34,412 bases of DNA from Candidatus Aegiribacteria sp. (GTDB taxonomy: Bacteria; Fermentibacterota; Fermentibacteria; Fermentibacterales; JCC-6): contig JAIORS010000192.1 of assembly GCA_021108005.1 (NCBI GenBank), positions 1 to 34,412 of the forward strand, in the 5' to 3' direction. The notes under the pieces were generated by a model. That model saw only the letters and a program-made list of their open reading frames with translations, had not been told where the DNA came from and made no database searches. Made by a program: the position numbers and the translations under genes. Of the stretch, positions 8,127-16,954 are shown one piece after another. Position 1 is the stretch's first letter. The number at the start of each line of letters is the position of its first letter.

Positions 8127-9686
8127 ATGAAAACAAGTTTCACCATTCTCATTCTTCTCACGGCTCTAGCCACAGCCAACGCTGTCGTAGATGCCAATTC
8201 GGCTGCGAATCTGGTATACACCGACATTCTTGAAGAAAACATCACCGGCAGGTCTATAATGGTGCTCGACAGGATGGTCACTGAAGGTTCAATCGTTGAA
8301 GCATGGAACGATGAAGTAACAGTTCCCATTGATGGTTACCTTGTTCTTATAGACGACATGGCATATGCCAACTGGGAACATCCTTGCCGATGGGTGTTCG
8401 TCGGTCTGAATGGTGAAATGGAAATCATCAGGATGACCTCTCCGCCAAACGAGCTGGAATCCATGACCGTAAGCCATTCATGCCTTCCGCAGATTGACGG
8501 AAAAGGCCAGTACGAAGATTTCATCAACTGGTTTATACCAAATGTACAATCAACATCGGTAAACGCCGGGCATATGTACGCGCTTATCATTTCGGGCGGA
8601 GCAAGCAGCGGTTCAAATCACATTCGCTACTATGGCGATGTTCAGTTTATATACAATGTTCTCGCCCACGATTACCTTCTTCAGGATGATCATATCGTTG
8701 TCTGCTTCGCCGACGGGACGAACCCGGCTCCTGACCAGTCGGGCGGGCTGAATTCCAACCCCGATTTCGATGACGATGGTGATACGGATATCAACTACGA
8801 TGCCACCTCGACCGGTGTGAGCAGCGGTTTCAGTGATATTACAGCAATGGTTGGTGCAGACGACCATTTACTTATTTTCACGACCGATCATGGCGGCCCT
8901 GGAAAACTCTCTAACTCACCGCCTGAAGTCTACTTGAACCTCTGGTCTTCACAACAGCTCAATGATGACACTTACCAGACATATCTCGAAGGAATTGTTT
9001 TCGAGTCATGCCACGTGGTCATGGAACAGTGCTACTCCGGCGGCTTTCTTGGGGAATCCATTGCAGGAACCACTGGCGATCCCAGTTCTTTCGCGTCTGC
9101 AGCCAACGCATACGAGTCAAGCTGGGCGGGAGCAACCTATCCTGAATACGATGAGTACGTTTATTACTGGACCGGCGCTATGCATGGTTCAACTCCTCCC
9201 GCTACCAGTGTTCCCGGCGGAGCTCTTCCGGGCAATCCTGACGTGAACGGAGATGGAAAGGTTTCTTTCTGGGAAGCCTTCGACAGGGCAAAAGCCTGGG
9301 ATACTTATGCTGTTAGCGGGCAGGAACACCCCCAGTGGGACGATGACCCGGATTCCTGCGGTGACATGTATTACCTCGGAGGACTGATCAGCACTAACAT
9401 CGGTGACTATGAATACTCTGTTTCTCCATCAACCGGCAATCTCACCATTACCGGCAACCCTGTTTCTTCAGTATCTACAGTGATGTTTAACCTCGGCAGC
9501 CCCGGAGTAGTTGAGATTTCCGTATACGACATGAGCGGCCATGTAGTTGACAACCTGCTCAGCGATCAACTCGCAGCGGGTCATCATTCGGTAAACTGGA
9601 GTACCGGCAGGCTCGCGGCCGGAGTGTACATCGTAAGGTTAAAAGCAGGCGATGTCATAGAGAGCACGCGAGCCGTCAAGTTCTAA
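8127..9686 (+). CDS. Secreted legumain-like (family C13) cysteine peptidase with sorting domain
   Basis: This 519-residue protein has a signal peptide (1-19, ending ATANA). The catalytic region begins at YALIISGGASSGSNHIRYYGD (starting near 151), which resembles the C13 start. His255 lies in LLIFTTDHGGPG and Cys302 in VVMEQCYSGGF, the His/Cys dyad of legumains (DHG and E-x-C-x-S-G). Two acidic loops look calcium-binding: DFDDDGDTDIN (213-223) and a canonical EF-hand loop D372-V-N-G-D-G-K-V-S-F-W-E383. A T9SS type A-like domain ends the protein (about 440-519, with VEISVYDMSGHVV and LAAGVYIVRLKAG). It probably acts outside the cell or at its surface as an Asn/Asp-specific endopeptidase or ligase. 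It has its own promoter and terminator, so it is monocistronic. Confidence 0.88.
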   Translation: MKTSFTILILLTALATANAVVDANSAANLVYTDILEENITGRSIMVLDRMVTEGSIVEAWNDEVTVPIDGYLVLIDDMAYANWEHPCRWVFVGLNGEMEIIRMTSPPNELESMTVSHSCLPQIDGKGQYEDFINWFIPNVQSTSVNAGHMYALIISGGASSGSNHIRYYGDVQFIYNVLAHDYLLQDDHIVVCFADGTNPAPDQSGGLNSNPDFDDDGDTDINYDATSTGVSSGFSDITAMVGADDHLLIFTTDHGGPGKLSNSPPEVYLNLWSSQQLNDDTYQTYLEGIVFESCHVVMEQCYSGGFLGESIAGTTGDPSSFASAANAYESSWAGATYPEYDEYVYYWTGAMHGSTPPATSVPGGALPGNPDVNGDGKVSFWEAFDRAKAWDTYAVSGQEHPQWDDDPDSCGDMYYLGGLISTNIGDYEYSVSPSTGNLTITGNPVSSVSTVMFNLGSPGVVEISVYDMSGHVVDNLLSDQLAAGHHSVNWSTGRLAAGVYIVRLKAGDVIESTRAVKF

Positions 9687-9710
9687 CCACATTCTTCCTG
9701 AGAAATGAAA

Positions 9711-9737
9711 CGGGGGGAGAAATCCCCCCGCTTTTTT
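9711..9737 (+). terminator. Rho-independent terminator
   Basis: An 8-bp perfect stem CGGGGGGA (9711-9718) pairs with TCCCCCCG (9723-9730) around a GAAA tetraloop and is followed by C and six Ts (9732-9737). It lies 25 nt after the C13 peptidase stop and should be very efficient. Confidence 0.93.
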
Positions 9738-10020
9738 ACTGCAATAATATCATACAGTAAAAATCAATAGTAGAACGATTTCATTTACCGCAGCACTGTC
9801 ACTTTTTAAGTCAGCCTGACTGAAACATCAACTTTTCCAAATACGGTTTCCTGAAATTCCCACCAAAGCATTGCTGTTATATCAAACTGATTTGGATGCT
9901 CTGCTTCATCCGGAGCAAAATAGATTCCGTTGTCTGGGAGAACAAGACTGCAAATTCCAGGCTTCTGCAGGTGAGACATTTGAGGTGTTGGTATTTTTCA
10001 GCGGCAGAAGTCGGGTGAAT
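9738..10020. other. Intergenic stretch, no supported gene
   Basis: An ORF can be read from 9871 on the plus strand, but it has no RBS, no recognisable motif and an unconvincing composition. A small palindrome, AGTCAGCCTGACT (9809-9821), is the only structured element seen. With the next two features this forms a gene-poor junction between the peptidase and the polysaccharide cluster. Confidence 0.5.
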
Positions 10021-10048
10021 TTGACGTTTTTCAGCATCAGGTTATACA
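10021..10048 (+). promoter_or_regulatory. Probable promoter of the truncated secreted gene
   Basis: TTGACG (10021-10026, 5/6) is followed after 16 nt by TATACA (10043-10048, 4/6). It lies 55 nt before a good RBS and ATG at 10104, so the leader of a former gene appears intact. Confidence 0.45.
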
Positions 10049-10103
10049 TTAAATACTTTGTCAGATGGGAATGGCAGAAGTTCCGCCAGATGGAGGGGTT
10101 ATT

Positions 10104-10220
10104 ATGAAGTGCTTATCCGTTGCTTATCTTATTGTAATGTTGTTATTTGCCACTTCAGTAATTGCCCAGCAATGGACAGCGCCGAGATGGAATCCTTCAA
10201 TGGTCGCTTCAAAACAGTAA
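10104..10220 (+). pseudogene. 5' remnant of a secreted-protein gene (signal peptide only)
   Basis: GGAGGGG (10092-10098) stands 5 nt before ATG 10104, which opens a 38-codon frame. Residues 1-21 are a textbook signal peptide, MKCLSVAYLIVMLLFATSVIA, quoted here as MKCLSVAYLI plus VMLLFATSVIA, with cleavage before QQW. The frame then runs into sequence that, in another frame, is transposase-like, and stops at 10220. I read it as the start of an exported-protein gene whose body was lost. It could instead be a genuine short secreted peptide of about 17 residues. Confidence 0.6.
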
Positions 10221-10327
10221 ACCGTTCTCTGTTCCGTAAAGCTGGCAGTCTTGAAGAATTAACAGAGATCGTGAATGAGAGAATGAAATATTACATCGAG
10301 GAAAGGATGTGTACAGCTTTTGAGTGA
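10172..10327 (+). pseudogene. Transposase C-terminal remnant (rve/IS3-like)
   Basis: In the frame starting at 10172 the translation gives MDSAEMESFNGRFKTVN, then RSLF, a Leu-rich helix and ERMKYYIEERM. This matches the end of DDE integrase-core transposases: the catalytic-Glu helix (D-N-A-x-x-E-S-F-N-G-x-x-K) followed by Y-Y-N-x-x-R. The Asn of DNA and of YYN is altered, and the usual H-S-A-L ending reads CTAFE before a stop. No upstream transposase part or terminal inverted repeats are seen, so this is a degraded fragment. It overlaps the signal-peptide remnant in a different frame. Confidence 0.65.
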
Positions 10328-10346
10328 ACCTAAGATCGGAAGGACA

Positions 10347-11459
10347 ATGAACACTAAGCGGAACGGATCGCACCCTTCAGTATTCATGCCTGGTTACGTC
10401 AGTCTATCGGAGAACGCGGATCTGCAAAGGATCACAGGCGGTATACTCTATGACTACATGATAGGAAAGCGCTTTGAGACAGAGGGGTGGACAGTAAAGT
10501 ATTTCGACATGGAATCGCTGCCGGGCTTCGCGAAGAAATTCAAATATCCAGCTACTCCTCGCCTCCGAAGGGCGTCTTGCGGCTACGACATCCTCGTAAC
10601 AGATCTGGGCAGCAGCACTCTGACCATGGGACTCCTGGAGGAATTCAGGAACAGCGGGAAACTGTCCGTAATGATCTGCCATCATTTCCGGCAGCATCTG
10701 GAAAAAACTCCGATCAGGAGACTGCTCTATAGGATTTCCGAGGAACGGGTTGTCAGGACTGCCAACCTCCTGGTGGCCAACAGTTCCCATACTTTCAGGA
10801 AACTGGAAGCCATGGGAAGGGACTCGGATGATATCGTTCTAGCCCGGCCCGGTCTGAGCGTTCCGGTCGTGGAATCCCCTTCTATCAGGCGAGAGCCCAC
10901 GAAGATATTGACAGTTTGCGGAATAGAACCAAGGAAGGGCGTGCTGGAGATGGTGAAGGCCCTGAAGGAATCCGGTCTGGAAGGTGCCAATCTGACAGTG
11001 GCCGGGGAATTGCACGATGATTCGGAGTACTTGGGAACCGTGAGGAAAGAGGTCTCGGACCTGGGACTCAATTCAAGGGTACGGTTCACCGGAAAACTTG
11101 ATCATATGAGCCTGCTGCAGGAATACAGGAGCGCGGATGTCTTCATGATGTTGTCCTATTGGGAGGGGTATGGCATGGCTATCGCTGAGGCGATGGCTTT
11201 CGGTCTTCCAGTCATCTCTACAACAGCGGGAGCGATACCCGATCTTGTGGACAACGGAATTACAGGTCTGCTGGTGGAGCCGGGAGACTGGAAAAAGGCC
11301 TCCATGTATCTGAGGGATCTGTTCATGGATGATTCACTCCGCAGGAGGCTTTCTCAGGCGGCATTAGAAACTGCCTCCGGATTTCCGTCCTGGGACTCGA
11401 CTACGAAAAGCGTTTTTGAAACCGTTCAAGAAAGGCTGAAGAGAAAGGGTCAGCTGTAG
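10347..11459 (+). CDS. GT4-family glycosyltransferase
   Basis: This is a 370-residue GT-B enzyme. The N-terminal acceptor half begins PSVFMPGYVSLSENADLQ with ITGGILYDYM. The C-terminal nucleotide-sugar half begins near TKILTVCGIEPRKGVLEMVKA and carries the family signature EGYGMAIAEAMAFGLPVIST followed by AGAIPDLVDNGITGLLVEPGD, including the E-x7-E motif. It should transfer a sugar from a nucleotide donor to a lipid-linked glycan on the cytoplasmic face. ATG 10347 follows GGAAGGA closely (about 2 nt); an in-frame TTG at 10320 is an alternative start. Its 3' end overlaps the convergent 11450-12739 gene by 10 bp. It is the first gene of the polysaccharide cluster, next to transposase debris. 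Confidence 0.85.
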   Translation: MNTKRNGSHPSVFMPGYVSLSENADLQRITGGILYDYMIGKRFETEGWTVKYFDMESLPGFAKKFKYPATPRLRRASCGYDILVTDLGSSTLTMGLLEEFRNSGKLSVMICHHFRQHLEKTPIRRLLYRISEERVVRTANLLVANSSHTFRKLEAMGRDSDDIVLARPGLSVPVVESPSIRREPTKILTVCGIEPRKGVLEMVKALKESGLEGANLTVAGELHDDSEYLGTVRKEVSDLGLNSRVRFTGKLDHMSLLQEYRSADVFMMLSYWEGYGMAIAEAMAFGLPVISTTAGAIPDLVDNGITGLLVEPGDWKKASMYLRDLFMDDSLRRRLSQAALETASGFPSWDSTTKSVFETVQERLKRKGQL

Positions 11460-12739
11460 GCGATTCGTTCCAGAAAATTCGCCAGCGCCTTTACCCCCGC
11501 TTCCATGTCCATTTCTCCTGTCAAATCCTCCGGGTTATTCAGGATTCTTTGTTTCCCGTTCTCGATGTCTTCGTACGCCTTCTCAAGAGCAGAGCATACG
11601 CTTTCAGGTGAATGATCCGCGTTATAACTCACACCGAGTCTCTCCAGTAGATTCTTCATATCACCATCGGGAGCAACTGACAGGATAGGTCTCCTGGCGA
11701 CCAGGTATTCCACTGTCTTGGCAGGGTTCTTCAGTTCGTTCCCCGGCTGTGGTGGCAGCAGAAGCAGGAGCAGATGCGTGTTCGACTGCCATTCTGAAAC
11801 CTCCAGGAACGGAACAATACCAGTGATCTCCACATTTTCACCCAGCTGCAGCTCCTCCGGCAAGTCGGAGTATTTACCGAGGTCCCCCACAATTCGAAGC
11901 ACGACCCTTCTGTCGGGATGCCTGTCAAGAAACATGCGCATGCCCCTCAGGAAGTACTCGGGACTCTGGTTGCCCATGAAAAACCCGGTATAAGTGATGA
12001 TAAGTCCATTTTCCAGAGGTATTTGAGGTGAGTCCTTCCACAACCTGTCCAGCTCTCCTCTGGTGAGTCCGTTCCAGAGAGTTGCGACTGGAGGGCAGGA
12101 TGTTCCATAGGCAACCCTGAAGTAGTCCGAGGAACCGCAGGTTGTCGTCACCAGACCGTCAGCGTTCCTGACAACCATGCTTTCCATTGTTTTTGACCAG
12201 AATCGTCGGGAGGGAGGGAGTTCGTTCCAGTTGATGAGACCATCCCTTGCCCAGAGATCCCCGAAGAGAGCCACCCATTTCCGACCTGTGATAAGCGAGG
12301 ATATCAATCCGGCTATATGCACTGAGTGCGGCGGCCCGAGTGTAACAATCAGCTCGGCGTCGGATCGAAGTATCTCGCGTACGGAAGCGGTCACTGCGAG
12401 GGGTAGCCATGTGATGTATCTGTCCGGCTGAAGGAGTATGGTCAGAACAAAACTGCGCAGCAGTTGCCTGAGGCTGGATCTGCCGCGGGATTCAGCAGTC
12501 AATGCAGATGGACCGGTCCTGGAACGATTTCTTTTCCTACCGCTTCTTACGATGCGCACTCCGGGATCAACGAGTTCTTCAAGTGAGGGATCCAGCGGCA
12601 GGTCACCAGAAGGATGAGGTGTTATAACGATCGGGGTCCATCCATTCCTCACAAGAAGAGCGGTGATCCTTAGATTCATTGGAGCGGAACCCGTGGATAC
12701 AGGGGGAAAAGTGCGTGCAAGGTAGATGAGTCTTCTCAT
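11450..12739 (-). CDS. GT4-like glycosyltransferase
   Basis: This 429-residue GT-B protein begins RRLIYLARTFPPVSTGSAPM, the nucleotide-independent N-terminal loop typical of GT4 enzymes. A linker follows, then a C-terminal half with LIITYTGFFMGNQSPEYFLRG and VEITGIVPFLEVSEWQSNTH. The late region KNPAKTVEYLVARRPILSV occupies the position of the donor-site E-x7-E, of which only a partial form is visible. Such enzymes add sugars to undecaprenyl-linked repeat units. GGAGAAG precedes the ATG by about 6 nt. The 212-bp region upstream (12740-12951) has no gene and no convincing promoter. Its 3' end overlaps the convergent GT4 gene. Confidence 0.8.
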   Translation of the reverse strand: MRRLIYLARTFPPVSTGSAPMNLRITALLVRNGWTPIVITPHPSGDLPLDPSLEELVDPGVRIVRSGRKRNRSRTGPSALTAESRGRSSLRQLLRSFVLTILLQPDRYITWLPLAVTASVREILRSDAELIVTLGPPHSVHIAGLISSLITGRKWVALFGDLWARDGLINWNELPPSRRFWSKTMESMVVRNADGLVTTTCGSSDYFRVAYGTSCPPVATLWNGLTRGELDRLWKDSPQIPLENGLIITYTGFFMGNQSPEYFLRGMRMFLDRHPDRRVVLRIVGDLGKYSDLPEELQLGENVEITGIVPFLEVSEWQSNTHLLLLLLPPQPGNELKNPAKTVEYLVARRPILSVAPDGDMKNLLERLGVSYNADHSPESVCSALEKAYEDIENGKQRILNNPEDLTGEMDMEAGVKALANFLERIAYS

Positions 12740-12951
12740 GTCTCTTCTCCGGGATGATCGGATATCCAGGCCTCTTTAAGATCGATTGTACTATCATACT
12801 ATCAAATCTGCACCAGGGTACATCACCTCGATGATATCGGTTTACCGATAACTCATGCAACTCCGTTTCCAGCACATCAGCCTTGTAGAGAAGCTGTCTT
12901 CAAATGGTTTGAAAAAATCGAACAGGGATGACTGTACTGGTTATAATGATG

Positions 12952-14226
12952 TTATTGCGCACCCTTTTTGATGTAACGTATCGAAATCGTAGCCATCCAG
13001 GCAGAGCCGAGTATCACGGCAGCAGCGGTAGCGATAGCGGCGCCGAATCCGCCGTATCTGGGTATGAGATAGATGTTCAGGCTTACATTGACGATAGACG
13101 ATATGATAACACTGAACAGGGCGTACTGTGGTTTGCCAACGGCGGATGATGCGGTTGAAAAAAAGCTGCCCAGGGGTCTCACAATCGATAGGGCGCCAAG
13201 GACAAGCAGGACATTCCAGCTTCCGGTGTATTTCCCGCTGAAAACGAAATCAAGTAACTGGCGGGGAAAGAAAACTGACAGGAGAACAGCAGGAAATATG
13301 AGTATCTCCGCCAGCAGGATAGTACTCCATACCCGTGACAGAACCTCCTTCTTCCTGCCCTGACTCCACATTTTCGAAACGTATGGAAGGAGAATCATAT
13401 TGGCTGCCGCGATTACCACCTGGATCAGGCCGGAAAGGGATCTTGAGGCGCTATAAGCCGCAACATCATTCGGAGCTATCTTACCCAGCATCAATATATC
13501 GGTTCTGGTATAGATGAAGTTGGCCGTAGCCCCGCCCAGGAAGATAGCTGAAAAACTCATTACGCTACCAATCCGGTTCATTCTGACACCGGCGGAGGGG
13601 AAGAAAAGATGTCTGGCGATCCAGGCGCTCACAAAGAAGGCAACTATGTTAGCTATTATCATGGCCGTGAATATCTGGTGTGCGGTCTCAAGTGTGTTGT
13701 TGAGGAGCAGAAAGCCGATGATCCCGCTTTTCACCACGAAATTAACAATATCAATGATCATTACGTCCTTGGTGCGATGTCTTGTGAGCAGAAGTAGCCT
13801 TGGCAGCCCGTTCAGCGTCCCGGTGACCACCACCCCGGCAAGAAGCACGGGAATACCCGATAGATCAAGGGGTTCATAGAATGAGCCAATAATCCCGCCG
13901 CCCGCAATGAGAAGGAAAGCCGATAGGATCGCGAAACACAGGGCCATCAGAATACCGGAATTGGCCAACTGTTTTTCCCTGAGTCCATCGCCCTCTGAAG
14001 CAAGTTTCAGTATTGCCTGCTGAATGAATCCTCCCCCCAGGAGGACTCCGAACATCTCCAGGCTCTTTGCAACTGCATATATCGCGTATGCCTCCGGGGG
14101 GAGTGACCTGATTATGAAGATGGTCACTACACCCCAGATAGCCAGGGTCCCTCGGCTGACCAGGGCTGGAAGCCCAATCTTGATCATATTGATCCGATTA
14201 TCACGCAGATACTTGAAGTGATTCAT
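12952..14226 (-). CDS. wzx: Wzx-type polysaccharide flippase
   Basis: This 424-residue protein has 12 or more predicted helices of the MVF/polysaccharide-synthase type. Recognisable family stretches are IGLPALVSRGTLAIWGVVTI near the N-terminus, TRTDILMLGKIAPNDVAAYS in the middle (the classic D-x-x-x-L-G with A-x-Y pattern) and LIPRYGGFGAAIATAAAVIL at the end. It should flip undecaprenyl-linked oligosaccharides across the inner membrane. The RBS before ATG 14226 is weak; Met14 is an alternative start. It follows the GT2 gene by 118 bp on the same strand and is flanked by glycosyltransferases. The symbol reflects family role only; wzx sequences diverge strongly. Confidence 0.85.
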   Translation of the reverse strand: MNHFKYLRDNRINMIKIGLPALVSRGTLAIWGVVTIFIIRSLPPEAYAIYAVAKSLEMFGVLLGGGFIQQAILKLASEGDGLREKQLANSGILMALCFAILSAFLLIAGGGIIGSFYEPLDLSGIPVLLAGVVVTGTLNGLPRLLLLTRHRTKDVMIIDIVNFVVKSGIIGFLLLNNTLETAHQIFTAMIIANIVAFFVSAWIARHLFFPSAGVRMNRIGSVMSFSAIFLGGATANFIYTRTDILMLGKIAPNDVAAYSASRSLSGLIQVVIAAANMILLPYVSKMWSQGRKKEVLSRVWSTILLAEILIFPAVLLSVFFPRQLLDFVFSGKYTGSWNVLLVLGALSIVRPLGSFFSTASSAVGKPQYALFSVIISSIVNVSLNIYLIPRYGGFGAAIATAAAVILGSAWMATISIRYIKKGAQ

Positions 14227-14344
14227 ATCATCAGGGGGCGGGATTCATTCCCGGGTACGATTACGGGGAGGTAACGAGAACTGCGGTTTTTCCTGCCCGT
14301 GATCATCGACTCGGTGGCGTTATCCTGATTATCCCGTGACGTGT

Positions 14345-15310
14345 TCATATCTGATGGCTGTCGGTCCTGCATGATATTCCTCGACGCCTGCGGTGCTCTT
14401 TGAGCGCCAGAATGAAAAGCTGCGGGTGGCATACAACTCGACCCAGGAGGCCCGGCAACAGAACCGGATCTGGACGGTAGTTTGAACACCTGCCCGTACT
14501 CGCAAGAAACCTGAAGTAGAGGGCGTTTCGGAAAATATTCGCTATCCGCTTTTTTGGAAGGTTTTCTCTCCTGGACCACCTGAACAGTATATCCCACAAA
14601 CACATCCTGGTACGGTTGATTCTATATGTTGATAGAGATCTGTTACCGGCATGTACCTCTCTCACGGCAACCGGCTCTGTAAGTCGACCAGGCACCAGTT
14701 TTGCGTAATGGGCCAGCTGAATGATCATGGCGGTATCCTGGTGCAGCCTTAATCCATTTATGAACGGGTCTTCCTTCCAGAAGGACGACTTTCTAACAAC
14801 AAGACCATCCAAAGTGAAATTGCCCATGTTATACTCTATCAGCGCATCGAACAGGTTTTCGGGAGGTATTCTCTGGAACATCGTGGTGAGTTCCCCATCC
14901 CCCTTTTCAGACCACTTCCTGCGGGAGTCATCATCCTGACAATGAACTCCTATGGCCTCATAGACCCCGTCAATTCCCGTATCTGACTCAAGCAGCTCCT
15001 GAGCTGTGCTGAAACGTCCGGGAAGGAAGTAATCGTCGGCATCCAGAAAAGCCACGAATGGGGCTCCGGACATCTGGATGCCCAGGTTCCGTGAAGAGCC
15101 TGCTCCGTGATTGCAGCCATCCCTGTGTCTGAACAGTTCCACCAGTGGGTATTCACTCGCAAGTTGACTGCAGATAGCAAGACTTTCATCGGTTGAGCCG
15201 TCCTCAACCAGGACAACCTGCGCGGTCTGTTCCTGCGCAAGTGCCGATTCCACGGCCCTGCGGACGAATTCAGCCGCGTTGTAAACAGGTGTTACGACAC
15301 TGACTTTCAC
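14345..15310 (-). CDS. GT2-family glycosyltransferase
   Basis: This GT-A enzyme of about 321 residues starts VKVSVVTPVYNAAEFVRRAV. It carries the UDP-binding VLVEDGSTDESL, the GAGSSRNLGI motif and the metal-binding FVAFLDADDYFLPGRF. The mid region DGLVVRKSSFWKED and RLHQDTAMII resembles the acceptor/base area. GTG 15310 is preferred because GGAG lies 6 nt upstream and translation begins at the usual family start; ATG 15322 would add only four residues and has no RBS. The C-terminus from about residue 230 is basic and probably membrane-associated. It belongs to the minus-strand half of the polysaccharide cluster, between the flippase and a GT4 gene. Confidence 0.85.
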   Translation of the reverse strand: MKVSVVTPVYNAAEFVRRAVESALAQEQTAQVVLVEDGSTDESLAICSQLASEYPLVELFRHRDGCNHGAGSSRNLGIQMSGAPFVAFLDADDYFLPGRFSTAQELLESDTGIDGVYEAIGVHCQDDDSRRKWSEKGDGELTTMFQRIPPENLFDALIEYNMGNFTLDGLVVRKSSFWKEDPFINGLRLHQDTAMIIQLAHYAKLVPGRLTEPVAVREVHAGNRSLSTYRINRTRMCLWDILFRWSRRENLPKKRIANIFRNALYFRFLASTGRCSNYRPDPVLLPGLLGRVVCHPQLFILALKEHRRRRGISCRTDSHQI

Positions 15311-15410
15311 GGGTTGCTCCATAAGCCGATACTGATCCTATCAGGCCTGGCATTCATTCCCGTCAGTAACCTTTCAGTTTGCATGGAGTGCTGATATAAC
15401 ATCCAATGGA

Positions 15411-16607
15411 TCAGCCACGAAGATATTTGTCGATACCCCGCAGGAATATCTGCGAAAGATGACTCCACTGAAAATCATTCAGCACACGTTCTCTTCCTGT
15501 TCTACCGTATGCCGAAGCTAAATCCCTGTCTTTCAGCAACCGCTCCATTGCTTCAGCCAGGGCAACCGTATCAGGGATATCTACCAGCAAACCGGTTTCT
15601 TCATGCTCAATCGCGTCACACACACCCCCATTGTTCCCCCCGATCACCGCTTTCCCATAATAATTCGCTTCCAGGAACACGATGCCGAATCCCTCAATGT
15701 CTTCTTCAACCGGTCTGTTTGGCATTACATAGAACTCGCACTTCTGAAACAGAGCATGTTTTTCCCGTTCTGAGATTCGTCCAAGCATTCTTATTCGGTC
15801 TTTATTCCGTGAATTCTCCACCGTAACCTCGACTTCTCTGCGGTCATCACCATCACCCGCTACGACAAGATCAACTTCCGGCCAGTCCTCCGCTATCCTG
15901 TCAAAAGCCTCTACAGCAAGATCAAACCCTTTTCTGTGAACCAGTCGACCCATAGCAAGGATGAATCTGTCCTCCAGACCGATTCCTTGAATTGTACTGG
16001 CGGCCAGTTCCTCCGGGATGGTCTCCATCTTTTCGGGAGTTACCCCCGGATTCAGCACCAGTACCGGAGTATCTTCCCCTGCAAGGATACGGACCAGATC
16101 AGCTACAAAGTGGCTGTCTGCATACACTAATGCCGCTTTGGCAAAATCACTTTTCCTTGCAGTTTCCATTTTGCTTGAGACCGGCATGACTATTTCCAGG
16201 CCGAAAGCGATGATGATGTACTGAATTCCCATATCAACGCAAGCCTGAAACCACGGGTGGGAAGACTCGGTCCAGCGGGGAAAGAGTATTGCATCAGGGT
16301 TATCCTCCTCAACAGTCTTCTTCACCAGATTGAAATCCTCTTTTCGCCTGTATCTCAACCATCTGAGGGTGTTAAGTTTCCGTACAGGCGCAAATCCATC
16401 ACCGAAGTGATCTCCAAGTCTACGGGTGCTTACAGAGAAGTGATGAACCGGATATGGAAGGAGGTGATCTTCTTCCGGTGAACCAGGTGCCGTTGTTTTG
16501 AGATTCCATTGTATTTCATTGACTGTGCTGGACATGAGGCCGTTAAGATAATCAGCAATGCCTCCAATATTGGGAACCGAATCCGTTGCCAGAACCGATA
16601 TTCTCAT
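15411..16607 (-). CDS. GT4-family glycosyltransferase
   Basis: This 398-residue GT-B enzyme begins MRISVLATDSVPNIGGIADY, with the glycine-rich loop of the family. The donor half begins FILAMGRLVHRKGFDLAVEA, where R and K contact the nucleotide phosphate. It ends with DIEGFGIVFLEANYYGKAVI and GNNGGVCDAIEHEETGLLVD, the E-x7-E region. The start at 16607 is chosen over ATG 16640 because AGGAAAGG lies about 6 nt upstream and the protein then begins directly at beta strand 1. It is the most upstream gene of the minus-strand set and faces the plus-strand GT2 gene across a 347-bp intergenic region. Confidence 0.87.
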   Translation of the reverse strand: MRISVLATDSVPNIGGIADYLNGLMSSTVNEIQWNLKTTAPGSPEEDHLLPYPVHHFSVSTRRLGDHFGDGFAPVRKLNTLRWLRYRRKEDFNLVKKTVEEDNPDAILFPRWTESSHPWFQACVDMGIQYIIIAFGLEIVMPVSSKMETARKSDFAKAALVYADSHFVADLVRILAGEDTPVLVLNPGVTPEKMETIPEELAASTIQGIGLEDRFILAMGRLVHRKGFDLAVEAFDRIAEDWPEVDLVVAGDGDDRREVEVTVENSRNKDRIRMLGRISEREKHALFQKCEFYVMPNRPVEEDIEGFGIVFLEANYYGKAVIGGNNGGVCDAIEHEETGLLVDIPDTVALAEAMERLLKDRDLASAYGRTGRERVLNDFQWSHLSQIFLRGIDKYLRG

Positions 16608-16954
16608 AACGCCTTTCCTGACTGAAACCCGATGAAGCACTGTTGCCAGAACATAAGAAAACTGGATTTATCCGCAATTCGGAAACATGGTACTTACAGA
16701 CGCGTTGAAGCAGACCTGAAATATAGCAAATGAAATGCAGATGATACCGCTACTTTTTGTAATAATTGCAGAACTGGATATTTCACAATTATCTTACATG
16801 GGGGTTCTGCCTATCCTGCTCAAAGCGAAAGTGTATCCCGCAGAGCGGTTATAGCGGTTGTCAGTCATTGTTGCATTGACTGGAAAGAACTATATGTTGT
16901 ATCGTTTTTTAATGCAGGGAATTCTGGAAAGTCGATTACCGGGAAGGTAACAGG
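16608..16954. other. Divergent intergenic region with probable plus-strand promoter
   Basis: No coding region is supported. On the plus strand TTGACT (16876-16881) is followed after 18 nt by TATCGT (16900-16905) and GGAAGG at 16942-16947, a plausible start for the 16955 operon. An imperfect dyad CAGTCA/TGACTG brackets 16862-16882. The 14-mer TATCCCGCAGAGCG here also occurs near 1288. A minus-strand promoter for the GT4 gene was not convincingly located. Confidence 0.45.

Noticed and set aside
9871-10107. 78-codon plus-strand ORF after the C13 peptidase terminator
   Set aside because: No RBS, signal peptide or motif; it overlaps the promoter and RBS of the 10104 frame.
12928-13879. Several plus-strand ORFs within 12928-13879
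   Set aside because: They are antisense shadows of the Wzx-type flippase, which has clear family motifs on the minus strand.
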